This document shows, piece by piece, positions 1 through 7,563 of a DNA stretch of 7,965 nt. The notes under the pieces are model-generated. The model ran no database searches. It saw only the letters and a list, made by a program, of their open reading frames with translations, and was not told the DNA's origin. The DNA comes from Akkermansiaceae bacterium (GTDB lineage: Bacteria > Verrucomicrobiota > Verrucomicrobiia > Verrucomicrobiales > Akkermansiaceae). The stretch spans positions 1-7,965 of the forward strand of contig JAQGPE010000171.1 in NCBI GenBank assembly GCA_028293225.1. The letters run 5' to 3'. The translations under genes were made by a program, and so were the position numbers. Each line of letters opens with the position of its first letter. The first letter of the stretch is position 1.

Positions 1-159
1 GGCACAGGCGGCAAGGACGACAAGGGCGTGCTCATCGAGTTCACCGTGAAAGTCGGCGACAAGGTCCTCATCTCCAAATACGGCGGCACCGAGGTCAAAC
101 TCGACGGACAAGAAGTCCTCATCATCAACGAATCCGATATCCTCGGCATCGTCGGCTGA
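1..159 (+). CDS. groES: GroES co-chaperonin (10 kDa), C-terminal part; 5' end outside window
   Basis: This is the last 52 codons of GroES, open from the first base of the window to a TGA. GroES forms the heptameric lid that caps the GroEL chamber in the cytoplasm during ATP-driven protein folding. The visible part holds the family's C-terminal half: KVGDKVL, then [16 protein letters not shown], and the typical closing stretch [11 protein letters not shown], which corresponds to the usual E-x-DILA-V-x ending. The mobile loop that contacts GroEL lies upstream and cannot be seen. groEL follows 47 nt later on the same strand, the standard groESL operon order, which makes the identification firm. 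The gap is AT-rich and carries no obvious terminator, so the two genes are probably co-transcribed. Confidence 0.95.
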   Translation, partial: GTGGKDDKGVLIEFTVKVGDKVLISKYGGTEVKLDGQEVLIINESDILGIVG

Positions 160-191
160 TTCTTTATCTTACTATCAACTCCCAACTTTAA

Positions 192-1832
<1,641 letters not shown>

Positions 1833-1857
1833 AGTCCCCGAGTCCGATGACTCCCTC

Positions 1858-1887
1858 AAAGCCGGCCAGGGCAACCTGGCCGGCTTT
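1858..1887 (+). terminator. Terminator-like hairpin after groESL
   Basis: A perfect 13-bp inverted repeat (arms 1858-1870 and 1875-1887) encloses the tetraloop GCAA, a GNRA-type loop that stabilises RNA hairpins. It begins 25 nt after the groEL stop. The arms start with AAA and end with TTT, so the stem ends in A-U pairs, but only three T follow and there is no long U-tract. It is probably an intrinsic terminator or a 3'-end stabiliser of the groESL mRNA; because the stem is symmetric it could act in both directions. Confidence 0.8.
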
Positions 1888-1965
1888 CTCGCGCCCGGAA
1901 GCGGCTTGGAATGAACCGGCAGATTCTAACGGACGGGCTTGCCCGCTTCTGGCATCCTCCGCCTC

Positions 1966-2322
1966 ATGCTTTCCTCCACGACCTTCGAAATCCACGGCTA
2001 CGACATCACCGAGCACAAGGGCATGGTCCGCGGCATCATCGTCCGCTCGCCGACCATTTCCCAAGGGATCATCGGCGGCCTGAAAAGCATCATCGGCGGG
2101 CGCATCGGCGCCTACACCACCATGTGTGAGCAGACCCGCCAGCAGGCCTTCGAGGACCTCGAACAGCACGCCGCCGAACTCGGTGCCAATGCCGTGATCG
2201 GCGTCCGCTATGACGCCTCCTCGGTCGATCCGCGCGGAGCCGTCGAAGTGCTCTGCTATGGCACCGCCGTCGTGGCGCAGAAGAAGGGGGCCCTCATTTC
2301 GCCACCGCATCTCCCGGCTTGA
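1966..2322 (+). CDS. ybjQ: YbjQ / UPF0145 family protein (heavy-metal-binding domain fold)
   Basis: This is a 118-residue protein of the YbjQ/UPF0145 (DUF74) family, whose E. coli member is of similar size and forms a small oligomer of unsettled function; a heavy-metal-binding label is often attached without firm proof. The sequence follows the family order: an N-terminal strand TTFEIHGYDITEHKGMVRGIIV (5-26), the hallmark IIGGRIGAY (42-50), a helix with QTRQQAFEDLEQHAAELGANAVIGVRYD (56-83), and a last strand VEVLCYGTAVV (93-103). The in-frame TTG at 1939 would add nine residues, but the ATG at 1966 fits the family N-terminus, so it was chosen. No SD is visible. It stands alone on the + strand between the groEL terminator and the convergent operon, and its stop codon lies inside a hairpin at 2316-2334. 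Confidence 0.88.
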   Translation: MLSSTTFEIHGYDITEHKGMVRGIIVRSPTISQGIIGGLKSIIGGRIGAYTTMCEQTRQQAFEDLEQHAAELGANAVIGVRYDASSVDPRGAVEVLCYGTAVVAQKKGALISPPHLPA

Positions 2323-2334
2323 AAGCGGCAAGCC
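2316..2334. terminator. Possible bidirectional hairpin between convergent genes
   Basis: The inverted repeat GGCTTG (2316-2321) and CAAGCC (2329-2334) leaves a 7-nt loop. It spans the stop codon of ybjQ and ends just before the stop codon (2336-2338) of the gene on the opposite strand, where two transcripts meet. No T-tract follows on either strand, so the stem is short for an intrinsic terminator; the position is the main argument for a role. Confidence 0.35.
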
Positions 2335-2335
2335 C

Positions 2336-2761
2336 TCACACCGAGGGTTGTTGCAATCCGTCCCTCGTTCTGCTTCGATTCAGGATGAACAGCGACAGCG
2401 CGGAGTAGGCGGCCAAGGCAAGATATCCCGCTGCGCTTCCGGTATCCGAAGGGTGACCTGCGAGGCACAGCGCCATCAGGCAAAAGGCGAGCAACACTGC
2501 GCAGGCAGTGTTGGAGGTCCGCACGCCCCAGGCGCTTTTCTTCAGCAACAGCACGCCTGAAGCCAGGAGCAGGCCTCCAAACACCGAGTAGAACAGGACC
2601 GCGGTCTCGAGCACTTGCTCGCGGACACCGGAGGCCGGACCCGCTTTCAGCCAGGCCGCCATTCCGGCCTGGGCCAGAAAGAGCACTCCGATCCCGGAGT
2701 GGAGCCATCCATAGGTCCTCACCGCCCTGCCGCCGGAAGCTTCCGAAATCAGAGAGTTCAT
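2336..2761 (-). CDS. Small membrane protein, four predicted helices, unknown family
   Basis: I do not recognise this 141-residue protein. It has four hydrophobic segments long enough to cross the membrane, at about 17-38, 51-73, 84-102 and 108-127, separated by short charged loops (KKSAWGVRTS at 74-83, HPSD at 103-106). Both ends are polar and the C-terminus (NRSRTRD) is basic. It starts at an ATG preceded by AGGA six bases upstream, one of the few SD sequences in this window. A 150-codon frame overlapping it (2256-2708) lacks such a pattern and is taken as a shadow. It lies 41 nt after the ybhG-like gene on the same strand and is probably the third gene of that operon. Its place suggests a role at the inner membrane linked to the HlyD protein, but no function can be assigned from sequence. 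Confidence 0.75.
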   Translation of the reverse strand: MNSLISEASGGRAVRTYGWLHSGIGVLFLAQAGMAAWLKAGPASGVREQVLETAVLFYSVFGGLLLASGVLLLKKSAWGVRTSNTACAVLLAFCLMALCLAGHPSDTGSAAGYLALAAYSALSLFILNRSRTRDGLQQPSV

Positions 2762-2767
2762 ACTCTA

Positions 2768-2771
2768 TCCT
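2768..2771 (-). promoter_or_regulatory. Ribosome binding site of the small membrane protein gene
   Basis: On the minus strand AGGA lies 6 nt before the ATG at 2761, within a purine-rich leader. It supports this start over alternative frames and stands out because most neighbouring genes have no SD. Confidence 0.55.
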
Positions 2772-2802
2772 GCTCTCTTCTCCGGACTGGAGTCAAGCCA
2801 GC

Positions 2803-3786
2803 CTACTTCTTCGCCGTGTCGTCCAGCGTGATCGTCACCGGCATGCCCTGGCGCAGGGTGCCGTCGGAATCCTCGACGATGACCCGCAGGCGATAGACCA
2901 GCGAGGTCCGCAGTTGATCGGTCTCGACCGACTTCGGCGTGAACTCGGCCTGCGGCGAGACGTAGCCGACGGTACCATGGAAGGTTTTGCCGCCATCGGT
3001 ATGGACGGTGACCTTGGTATTGGGGGCAACCTGGCCGAGTTCCGGCTCATGCACGTAGGCGCGGATCCACACCGGTTTCTCCAGGGAGATCGAGTAGACC
3101 GTCGCGCCCGCCTGGAGGATGGCGCCCTTTTCCACCGCGCGGGTCATCACGATCCCGTCCGTTGGAGCTTTGAGTTCCGTGTCGGCGATCTGGAGCTGGG
3201 CCGTGGCGATCGCCGCCTTGGCCTGCTCCGCTTTCGCCACCGCGGCCTGGACTTCCTCCGGCTGGTAGCCGGCTTCGAGCTGCTTGCGATTCGCTTCGGC
3301 CGAGTTGTAGGCTTGCATGGCCTGCTCGTACTCGCCCTGGGCGTTTTCAAAGGACTGCCGGGAGACCCCGTTTTCCTGCACCAGCCCGGATTGGCGCTTG
3401 TAGGCGCGGTCGGCGAACTCCAGCGCCACCTTGGCCTGCGCGCTGGCGGCCCGCGCCTTGTCGATTTCTTCCTGCCGGTAGCCGCCCTGCTTCAGCTTGG
3501 CATCGGCCTCGGCGCCTGCCAGCGAAGCCTGCAGCTCTCCCAGTGCCCGCTGATAAGGATCGCTATCGAGCTTCGCGATCAGCTCGCCGGCTTTGACGGT
3601 GTCGCCTTCGTCCTTGAGCAGATCCAAGAGCTTGCCGGAGACCCGGAAGCCCAGATCGACGGAGCGGATGTCGACATTGCCGTGCAGCGTCAGAGGACCG
3701 TTTTCAGCCTCCTTGTGTTTGATATAGCGCCAGGCTCCGTAGCCGAGGCCGGCGAGAAGAACCACGATGATGATGATCTTTTTCAT
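2803..3786 (-). CDS. ybhG: HlyD-family membrane fusion protein, YbhG-like
   Basis: This is a 327-residue periplasmic adaptor, the usual length of E. coli YbhG, which works with an ABC exporter to carry substrates across the envelope. An N-terminal hydrophobic anchor (4-19) is followed by LTLHGNVDIRSVDLGFRVSG (32-51), the first half of the lipoyl-like domain. An Ala/Glu/Gln-rich coiled-coil hairpin follows (about 77-205), in which GGYRQEEID (101-109) and AGYQPEEVQ (172-180) mark matching points on the two arms. The second lipoyl half, LKAPTDGIVMTRAVEKGAIL (205-224), and a beta-barrel region with PVWIRAYV, YVSPQAEFTPKSVET and LVYRLRVIV complete it; these match YbhG closely from memory. The start codon overlaps the stop of the upstream TetR gene (ATGA at 3783-3786), so they are translationally coupled. 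No ABC gene follows on this strand, unlike ybhGFSR. Confidence 0.93.
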   Translation of the reverse strand: MKKIIIIVVLLAGLGYGAWRYIKHKEAENGPLTLHGNVDIRSVDLGFRVSGKLLDLLKDEGDTVKAGELIAKLDSDPYQRALGELQASLAGAEADAKLKQGGYRQEEIDKARAASAQAKVALEFADRAYKRQSGLVQENGVSRQSFENAQGEYEQAMQAYNSAEANRKQLEAGYQPEEVQAAVAKAEQAKAAIATAQLQIADTELKAPTDGIVMTRAVEKGAILQAGATVYSISLEKPVWIRAYVHEPELGQVAPNTKVTVHTDGGKTFHGTVGYVSPQAEFTPKSVETDQLRTSLVYRLRVIVEDSDGTLRQGMPVTITLDDTAKK

Positions 3787-4478
3787 CTGTCTTGAGCTTT
3801 GCTGCTGAGAAGTCCGGCGGAAATGAAGTCGACGTGCTGGTCGATGAGAAAGGCGATCAGCTCCCCGTGCTCGGGAGTCAGGCGCTTGACCCCCAGCCGC
3901 CGCAGCACCGTGTGCCGCGCCACCGTGAAACCGATGACATGACCGAAAAACGCGTGCGCCCGCAGGATGAGGAGAGGGGATTTCGGGTCTTCTCCAGTGG
4001 CGATCGCCAGGACCTGGGCGAAAAGGTCGTGCTGCGGCTGGAGCACCTTGTCGTAGAGGATTTCGAAGGCCTCCGTCGGGTCACCCTGCTCGCGCATCAT
4101 CAGGTGGCGGATTTTGCCGATCTCCTCGCGCTCCAGGTGCTCCATCAGAAAGCCCCGCAGGATGCGCTTCATGATCTGCACGGCCACCGCCGGATCCTTC
4201 CGGCCCTGCTCGACAAAGGACCGCGCTTCCCCGGCGACCTCGTAGAAGAGGGTGCCGAGGTAGGTGACGATGCCCTCGATGACCGCGTGGTAGAGCTGTT
4301 CCTTGCCGCCGAAGTAATAGGCGATCGAAGCGACGTTCTTGCCTGCCGCCCCGGCGATCTCACGGACCGAGGCATCCTCGAAGCCCTTGTCGCCAAAGAA
4401 TTTCAGACCCGCCAGCAAGAGCTTGCGGCGCGCTTGTTCCCCTTTTCTGGGCGGGGCTGCGAAGAGTTCCACCTGCAC
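3783..4478 (-). CDS. cecR: TetR-family repressor, CecR (YbiH)-like
   Basis: This is a 231-residue TetR-family regulator resembling E. coli CecR, which represses ybhGFSR and affects resistance to cefoperazone and chloramphenicol. KGEQARRKLLLAGLKFFGDKG (12-32) opens the DNA-binding domain. The helix-turn-helix with SVREIAGAAGKNVASIAYYFGGKEQLY (37-63) follows the family pattern, including the YYFG-KE-LY end. The C-terminal ligand domain contains RHLMMREQGDPTEAFEILYDKVLQP (124-148), LRAHAFFGHVIGFTVARHTVLRRLG (172-196) and ELIAFLIDQHVDFISAGL (206-223), matching CecR well. The start is a GTG, since the frame is closed 25 nt upstream by a stop and holds no ATG there; a second GTG two codons later is possible. 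No SD is seen. It is the first gene of the operon with ybhG and probably controls its own promoter and perhaps the divergent operon. Confidence 0.9.
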   Translation of the reverse strand: MQVELFAAPPRKGEQARRKLLLAGLKFFGDKGFEDASVREIAGAAGKNVASIAYYFGGKEQLYHAVIEGIVTYLGTLFYEVAGEARSFVEQGRKDPAVAVQIMKRILRGFLMEHLEREEIGKIRHLMMREQGDPTEAFEILYDKVLQPQHDLFAQVLAIATGEDPKSPLLILRAHAFFGHVIGFTVARHTVLRRLGVKRLTPEHGELIAFLIDQHVDFISAGLLSSKAQDR

Positions 4479-4589
4479 GACGGAGAAAATTGAACAACTG
4501 ATTCATAAAGTCAAACAGACGTTTTCAAAAAATCACTTCTCCGTCCTCTGGCTTGCGCGCCGGTCTTTCCAGACTAGCTTCGGGGCGGC
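4479..4589. promoter_or_regulatory. Divergent intergenic region: candidate cecR promoter and operator
   Basis: This 111-nt AT-richer gap separates two divergent operons. For the minus strand two promoter readings exist: TTGAAA (4523-4528) with TATGAA (4502-4507) at 15-nt spacing, or TTGACT (4509-4514) with AATTTT (4486-4491) at 17 nt. The second would start transcription almost at the GTG of cecR. An imperfect palindrome at 4491-4505 (TGAACAA-C-TGATTCA; 5 of 7 positions match) overlaps both and is the best candidate TetR-type operator. I see no convincing promoter pointing toward 4590, although one must exist nearby unless that operon is served from elsewhere. Confidence 0.35.
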
Positions 4590-5222
4590 ATGGGACGACG
4601 TGGCTTTGTGGTGAAAATGGTGATTCTGCTCGCACTCGTCTGGGGTGCGGTGTGGGGCGTCATTCACTGGGCCGACTCGAAACGGCTGACTGCCGCCGCC
4701 GTGGCCGGAAAGATCGCGGCGGCCAATTTCGAGGACTGGTCCGGGTATTCCCAGGCGCCCGACGCCGCTGCGGCCGGGCGTCGCGACAAGAAGATCCGTG
4801 AGATCGCCGGGATGGTGAACCGCCTGGACTTCGCCGAGCGCCAGAAGAGCCGTGAGGATCGCACGCCGGAGCAATTTTTCCGCAAGCTCAGCGGCCCGGA
4901 GAAAAAGGAGTTCATCGACCTGACCGTCCGCGAGTCGATGGGCAAGTTCATGGAGGTGCTCGACAAGCAGTCTCCCGCGGACCGTCGTAAGTTCGTCGAA
5001 GACGCCCTGAAGGAAATCCGCCAGGGCAAGACCGCCGACGACATGGCCCGCGCCCAGGATCTCGGCGAGGACGTGCTGAATACGATCGCCAATGAGGGCA
5101 TGCGCGCCTACTTCGAAAAAGCCAGCACCGATACCAAGCTCGACCTCGCTCCGCTGATGGAGTCGATGAATAATGTGATGCAGGGCCTGCAGCAGAAGGA
5201 AATCATGCCGGGGGCGCGATGA
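4590..5222 (+). CDS. Membrane-anchored protein of unknown function, charged helical extracytoplasmic part
   Basis: I do not recognise this 210-residue protein. After a short basic N-terminus (MGRRG) there is one hydrophobic segment (about 8-27), then a polar, charged and mostly helical region, which fits a single-pass protein facing the periplasm. Two similar stretches occur: LSGPEKKEFIDLTVRE (100-115) and QSPADRRKFVEDALKE (127-142), sharing S-x-x-acidic-basic-basic-x-F-(I/V)-acidic, which suggests an internal helical repeat. A ATG at codon 10 is an alternative start; the first ATG was kept because a short G-run precedes it, though no true SD exists. The stop overlaps the start of the pilin-like gene by ATGA (5219-5222), so it heads a coupled four-gene operon. 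Its role may be scaffolding or chaperoning of the pilin-like or ABC components; this is inference from position only. Confidence 0.8.
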   Translation: MGRRGFVVKMVILLALVWGAVWGVIHWADSKRLTAAAVAGKIAAANFEDWSGYSQAPDAAAAGRRDKKIREIAGMVNRLDFAERQKSREDRTPEQFFRKLSGPEKKEFIDLTVRESMGKFMEVLDKQSPADRRKFVEDALKEIRQGKTADDMARAQDLGEDVLNTIANEGMRAYFEKASTDTKLDLAPLMESMNNVMQGLQQKEIMPGAR

Positions 5223-5743
5223 AGCCCGGCTCCTTCCATCGCGGCTTCACGCTCACGGAGCTGCTCGTCACCCTGGCGATCATCGCCGCGCTCGTCGCAA
5301 TCGCCGTGCCGGTCGGACTGAGCGTGCGCCGCAAGTCGCAGCGCGCCGCCTGCATTTCGAACCTGAAGCAAATCGGCGTCGGGCTGGAGAGCTACCTGCA
5401 GGACCATGGCCAGATCATGCCGGAGTGGCAGGCGGGGAGGAAGTCGAAGAGCGAAGCCGGCCCGGTCATGGAGACCGAGCTGGAGCCCTACGTGGGCGAG
5501 AACAATTTCCACTGCCCCACCGATGCCAAGGAATTCGCCCGCAGCGGCAGCAGCTACCTCTGGAACACCACCCAGAACGGCCGCAACCGCAACAACCTGG
5601 TGTTCTTCGCCTCCGGCGGCGAGGTCGGCAAGATTCCGCTGATCAGCGACAAGGAAGGGTGGCATTCCGGATCGCCAACAGTGAACTTCCTCTACGCGGA
5701 CCTCTCCGCCTCCACCCAAGTCCACTTCGGCGTCGACGAATGA
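5219..5743 (+). CDS. Type IV pilin-like (pseudopilin) protein, DUF1559-like
   Basis: This 174-residue protein has a canonical class III prepilin signal: basic leader MKPGSFHRG, cleavage expected between Gly9 and Phe10, then TLTELLVTLAIIAALVAIAVPV with Glu14 at mature position 5. A prepilin peptidase, not encoded here, would cut and methylate Phe10. Downstream, NLKQIGVGLESYLQDHGQIMP (48-68) and FHCPTD (97-102) match the pilin-like proteins abundant in Planctomycetes and Verrucomicrobia, several of which end in an H-X9-DG motif. Here the corresponding end is WHSGSPTVNFLYADLSA, with His149 and Asp161 eleven residues apart and Leu in place of Gly, so the motif is degenerate. It overlaps both neighbours by ATGA (5219-5222 and 5740-5743). 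In this setting it may form a pseudopilus or membrane-tethered subunit linked to the ABC exporter rather than a surface pilus. Confidence 0.88.
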   Translation: MKPGSFHRGFTLTELLVTLAIIAALVAIAVPVGLSVRRKSQRAACISNLKQIGVGLESYLQDHGQIMPEWQAGRKSKSEAGPVMETELEPYVGENNFHCPTDAKEFARSGSSYLWNTTQNGRNRNNLVFFASGGEVGKIPLISDKEGWHSGSPTVNFLYADLSASTQVHFGVDE

Positions 5744-6645
5744 AACCCATGCTCCAGGTCACCGGTCTTTCGAAGGACTTCGGAGGCAAGCCGGCTCTCC
5801 GCAACGTCTCGTTCCAGGTGGAGAAAGGCGAGATCCACGGTCTGCTCGGTCACAACGGCGCGGGCAAAAGCACCACGCTCGGGGTGATCCTCGGCATGGT
5901 GGAGCCGGACCAGGGCGAAGCTTTCATTGGAGGGATTTCGGTGCAGAAAAAGCACTCGGCGGCGCTGCGTCAGGCCGGGGCGATCTTCGAGAGCCCGTCC
6001 TTTTACGAATACCTCAGCGGCTGGGAGAACCTGCGCATCCTGGTCAGCTACTCGGGACGCTTCAATGCGAAGGAAACGCGCGCGGTGGTGGAGAAGGTTG
6101 GTCTGACCAAGGCGATCGACGCCAAGGTCCGCACTTACTCGCACGGCATGCGCCAGCGCCTTGCGCTCGCCCAGGCCCTGGTGCCGGAGCCTGAAATCCT
6201 GCTGCTGGACGAGCCCACCGACGGCCTCGATCCGGAGGGCATCAAGTGGTTCCGCGATTTCATCCTCGGCCTGCGCAAGGAGCGCGGCACGACTGTTCTG
6301 TTCAATTCCCACCTGCTCGCGGAGGTCGAGCAGATGTGCGACCGGGTCACGATCCTGAAGGAGGGCAAACTGGTCCACGCCGGGAAAATCGGCGACCTGC
6401 AGGGCGACACCCACATCTATCAGGCCGAGTTCGAGCCGTGGGCCGAAGCCGCCGCTTTCCTGGAACTCAATGGCGTCCAGATTCTCGGCCGCGGCCGCGT
6501 CGCCCTGCCGCCCGAAGCCGACCCCGCGATCCTGATCGCCGCGTTGGTCGGCCTCGGCGTCCGGGTCTCGGCCTTTGCCCCGATCCGCCGCTCTCTGGAG
6601 GATCTGTATCTGGAAATCACCACCCAAGCTTCGCCGACCCGATGA
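5740..6645 (+). CDS. ABC-2 type transporter, ATP-binding protein (BcrA/CcmA-like)
   Basis: This 301-residue protein is the nucleotide-binding subunit of an exporter. Walker A is GHNGAGKST (37-45, Lys43). The Q-loop region reads AIFESPSFYEYLSGWENL, with Glu84 where Gln is usual, as seen in BcrA-type subunits. The signature is YSHGMRQRLALAQAL (133-147), Walker B is EILLLDEPT with catalytic Glu158, the D-loop is GLDP (162-165), and the switch histidine is His191 in FNSHLLAEVEQ. The C-terminal ~80 residues form the accessory domain common in this group. ATP hydrolysis by a dimer would drive the partner permease. The start at 5740 overlaps the pilin stop (ATGA); an ATG three codons later is an equally good N-terminus by family pattern. 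The frame stays open upstream to 5425, but that part reads as a shadow of the pilin gene. It overlaps the permease by ATGA. Confidence 0.95.
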   Translation: MKPMLQVTGLSKDFGGKPALRNVSFQVEKGEIHGLLGHNGAGKSTTLGVILGMVEPDQGEAFIGGISVQKKHSAALRQAGAIFESPSFYEYLSGWENLRILVSYSGRFNAKETRAVVEKVGLTKAIDAKVRTYSHGMRQRLALAQALVPEPEILLLDEPTDGLDPEGIKWFRDFILGLRKERGTTVLFNSHLLAEVEQMCDRVTILKEGKLVHAGKIGDLQGDTHIYQAEFEPWAEAAAFLELNGVQILGRGRVALPPEADPAILIAALVGLGVRVSAFAPIRRSLEDLYLEITTQASPTR

Positions 6646-7490
6646 ATTTCCTCAGCCAACTCCGCGGCGAACTGCGCAAGCTCTTCGGACGGCCGCGCAC
6701 CTACCTGGGCTACGGCGTCTTCCTGCTGATGGAAGCGATCATCCTGATCGTCTTCAAGCTGAAGGGCGCGCAGAAGATGATGCGGGATTTCGTCGAGCGA
6801 AACGGATTGAGTTTCGGGGACGCTTACAGCTCGCTCACCGTTACTTACTGGATGATGGGCCTGAGCATGTTCTTTCTCGGATCGATCTACTTCGCACTCG
6901 TCGCAGGGGACATCGTTGCCAAGGAATCGGAGGACGGAAACCTGCGACTGGTCCTGGCGAGGCCGATCTCCCGGCTCCGGATCCTGATCTTGAAGTATGC
7001 CGCGATCTCCATCTATACGATCACCTTCGTCCTATTTGTCGGAGTCTCCGGCTATCTCATGGCGATTGCGGCGGTCGGCACCAAGGGCGGGCTGTGGGCT
7101 TGGAGCCCTGAGATGAAAGTGTTCAGCTTTTTTCCTGACAGCTCGGAAGGGCTCAAGCGCATCGTCATGGCGGCGGGGGGGATCGGCCTCAGCATGGTCA
7201 CTCTGTCCTCCATCGCCTTCATGTTTTCCTGTTTCAAGATCAAGCCGGCCTCTGCCGCCGTCGCCACCTTGAGTGTCCTTTTCGTGGATCTGGTTCTTCA
7301 GCGGTTTCCCTTCTTCGCACCCTACAGTGAATACTTCGTGACGTGGCGGATGAGTTGCTGGGTCTACCTGCTTGAGAACACCATCTCGTGGCCGAAGATC
7401 GCCAGCTCCTACGTCTTTCTGGGCGGTCTCAACATCACCTTGTTTCTCATCGGCTACGTGGCCTTCCGTTTGCGGGATGTTAAAACCTAG
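6642..7490 (+). CDS. ABC-2 type transporter permease, six helices
   Basis: This 282-residue inner-membrane protein is the partner of the ATPase just upstream. A cytoplasmic amphipathic start (MNFLSQLRGELRKLFGRPRT) leads to about six membrane segments near 20-39, 69-90, 115-145, 178-199, 204-221 and 257-276. The loop after the second contains DIVAKESEDGNLRLVLARPISR (90-111), the pattern typical of ABC-2 permeases of the NosY/BcrB kind (Glu, Gly-Asn-Leu-Arg, then Leu-x-x-Pro-Ile-Ser-Arg). Its start overlaps the ATPase stop by ATGA at 6642-6645 without an SD, so translation is probably coupled and gives equal subunit amounts. The length is normal for a half-transporter that works as a homodimer. 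The substrate cannot be read from the sequence. The stop TAG at 7488-7490 is followed directly by a small GAAA-loop hairpin. Confidence 0.93.
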   Translation: MNFLSQLRGELRKLFGRPRTYLGYGVFLLMEAIILIVFKLKGAQKMMRDFVERNGLSFGDAYSSLTVTYWMMGLSMFFLGSIYFALVAGDIVAKESEDGNLRLVLARPISRLRILILKYAAISIYTITFVLFVGVSGYLMAIAAVGTKGGLWAWSPEMKVFSFFPDSSEGLKRIVMAAGGIGLSMVTLSSIAFMFSCFKIKPASAAVATLSVLFVDLVLQRFPFFAPYSEYFVTWRMSCWVYLLENTISWPKIASSYVFLGGLNITLFLIGYVAFRLRDVKT

Positions 7491-7504
7491 TCCCTGAAAA
7501 GGGA
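7491..7504 (+). terminator. Small GAAA-loop hairpin after the ABC operon
   Basis: TCCCT (7491-7495) and AGGGA (7500-7504) pair around a GAAA (GNRA) tetraloop, starting at the base after the permease stop codon. There is no T-run behind it. An alternative stem, GGGAG (7501-7505) with CTCCC (7510-7514), uses the same GGGA, so only one of them can form at a time. Either could mark the mRNA end, but the stems are only 5 bp. Confidence 0.35.
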
Positions 7505-7563
7505 GAATCCTCCCCGGAAGGTAGCATCCAGCTCTGTGGGAGGTCGCTGTTCCCGCTTCGCCG

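Noticed and set aside
1932..1943. Small CGGG-CTTG-CCCG hairpin before ybjQ
   Set aside because: It has only 4 bp, no downstream signal, and falls within chance expectation for GC-rich DNA.
2256..2708. 150-codon frame on the - strand overlapping the small membrane protein gene
   Set aside because: It is Arg/Gly/Pro-rich, overlaps the end of ybjQ, and lacks the SD and the four-helix pattern of the chosen frame.
2914..3795. 293-codon open frame on the + strand opposite the ybhG-like gene
   Set aside because: It is rich in Gly, Leu, Arg and Asp, has no recognisable domain, and mirrors a gene with clear YbhG homology. GC-rich codon bias leaves the antisense frame without stops.
3792..4493. 233-codon open frame on the + strand opposite the TetR gene
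   Set aside because: Its span nearly equals the TetR gene, its composition is that of an antisense shadow, and no motif is visible.
5108..5725. 205-codon open frame on the - strand opposite the pilin-like gene
   Set aside because: No domain is recognisable, and the + strand has a canonical prepilin signal and ATGA junctions.
5425..5739. N-terminal extension of the ATPase frame by 105 codons
   Set aside because: The stretch is Arg/Gln/Pro-rich and overlaps the pilin-like gene; ABC ATPases start just before LQVTGLSK, so ATG 5740 fits.
5989..6045. Q-loop Glu in place of Gln in the ATPase as a sign of an inactive protein
   Set aside because: The E-x-P pattern is common in BcrA-type ABC ATPases, and Walker A, Walker B, signature and switch His are all intact.
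5692..6627. 311-codon open frame on the - strand opposite the ATPase gene
   Set aside because: The opposite strand carries every ABC ATPase motif in order; this frame shows only the Asp/Gln/Ala-rich composition of antisense shadows.
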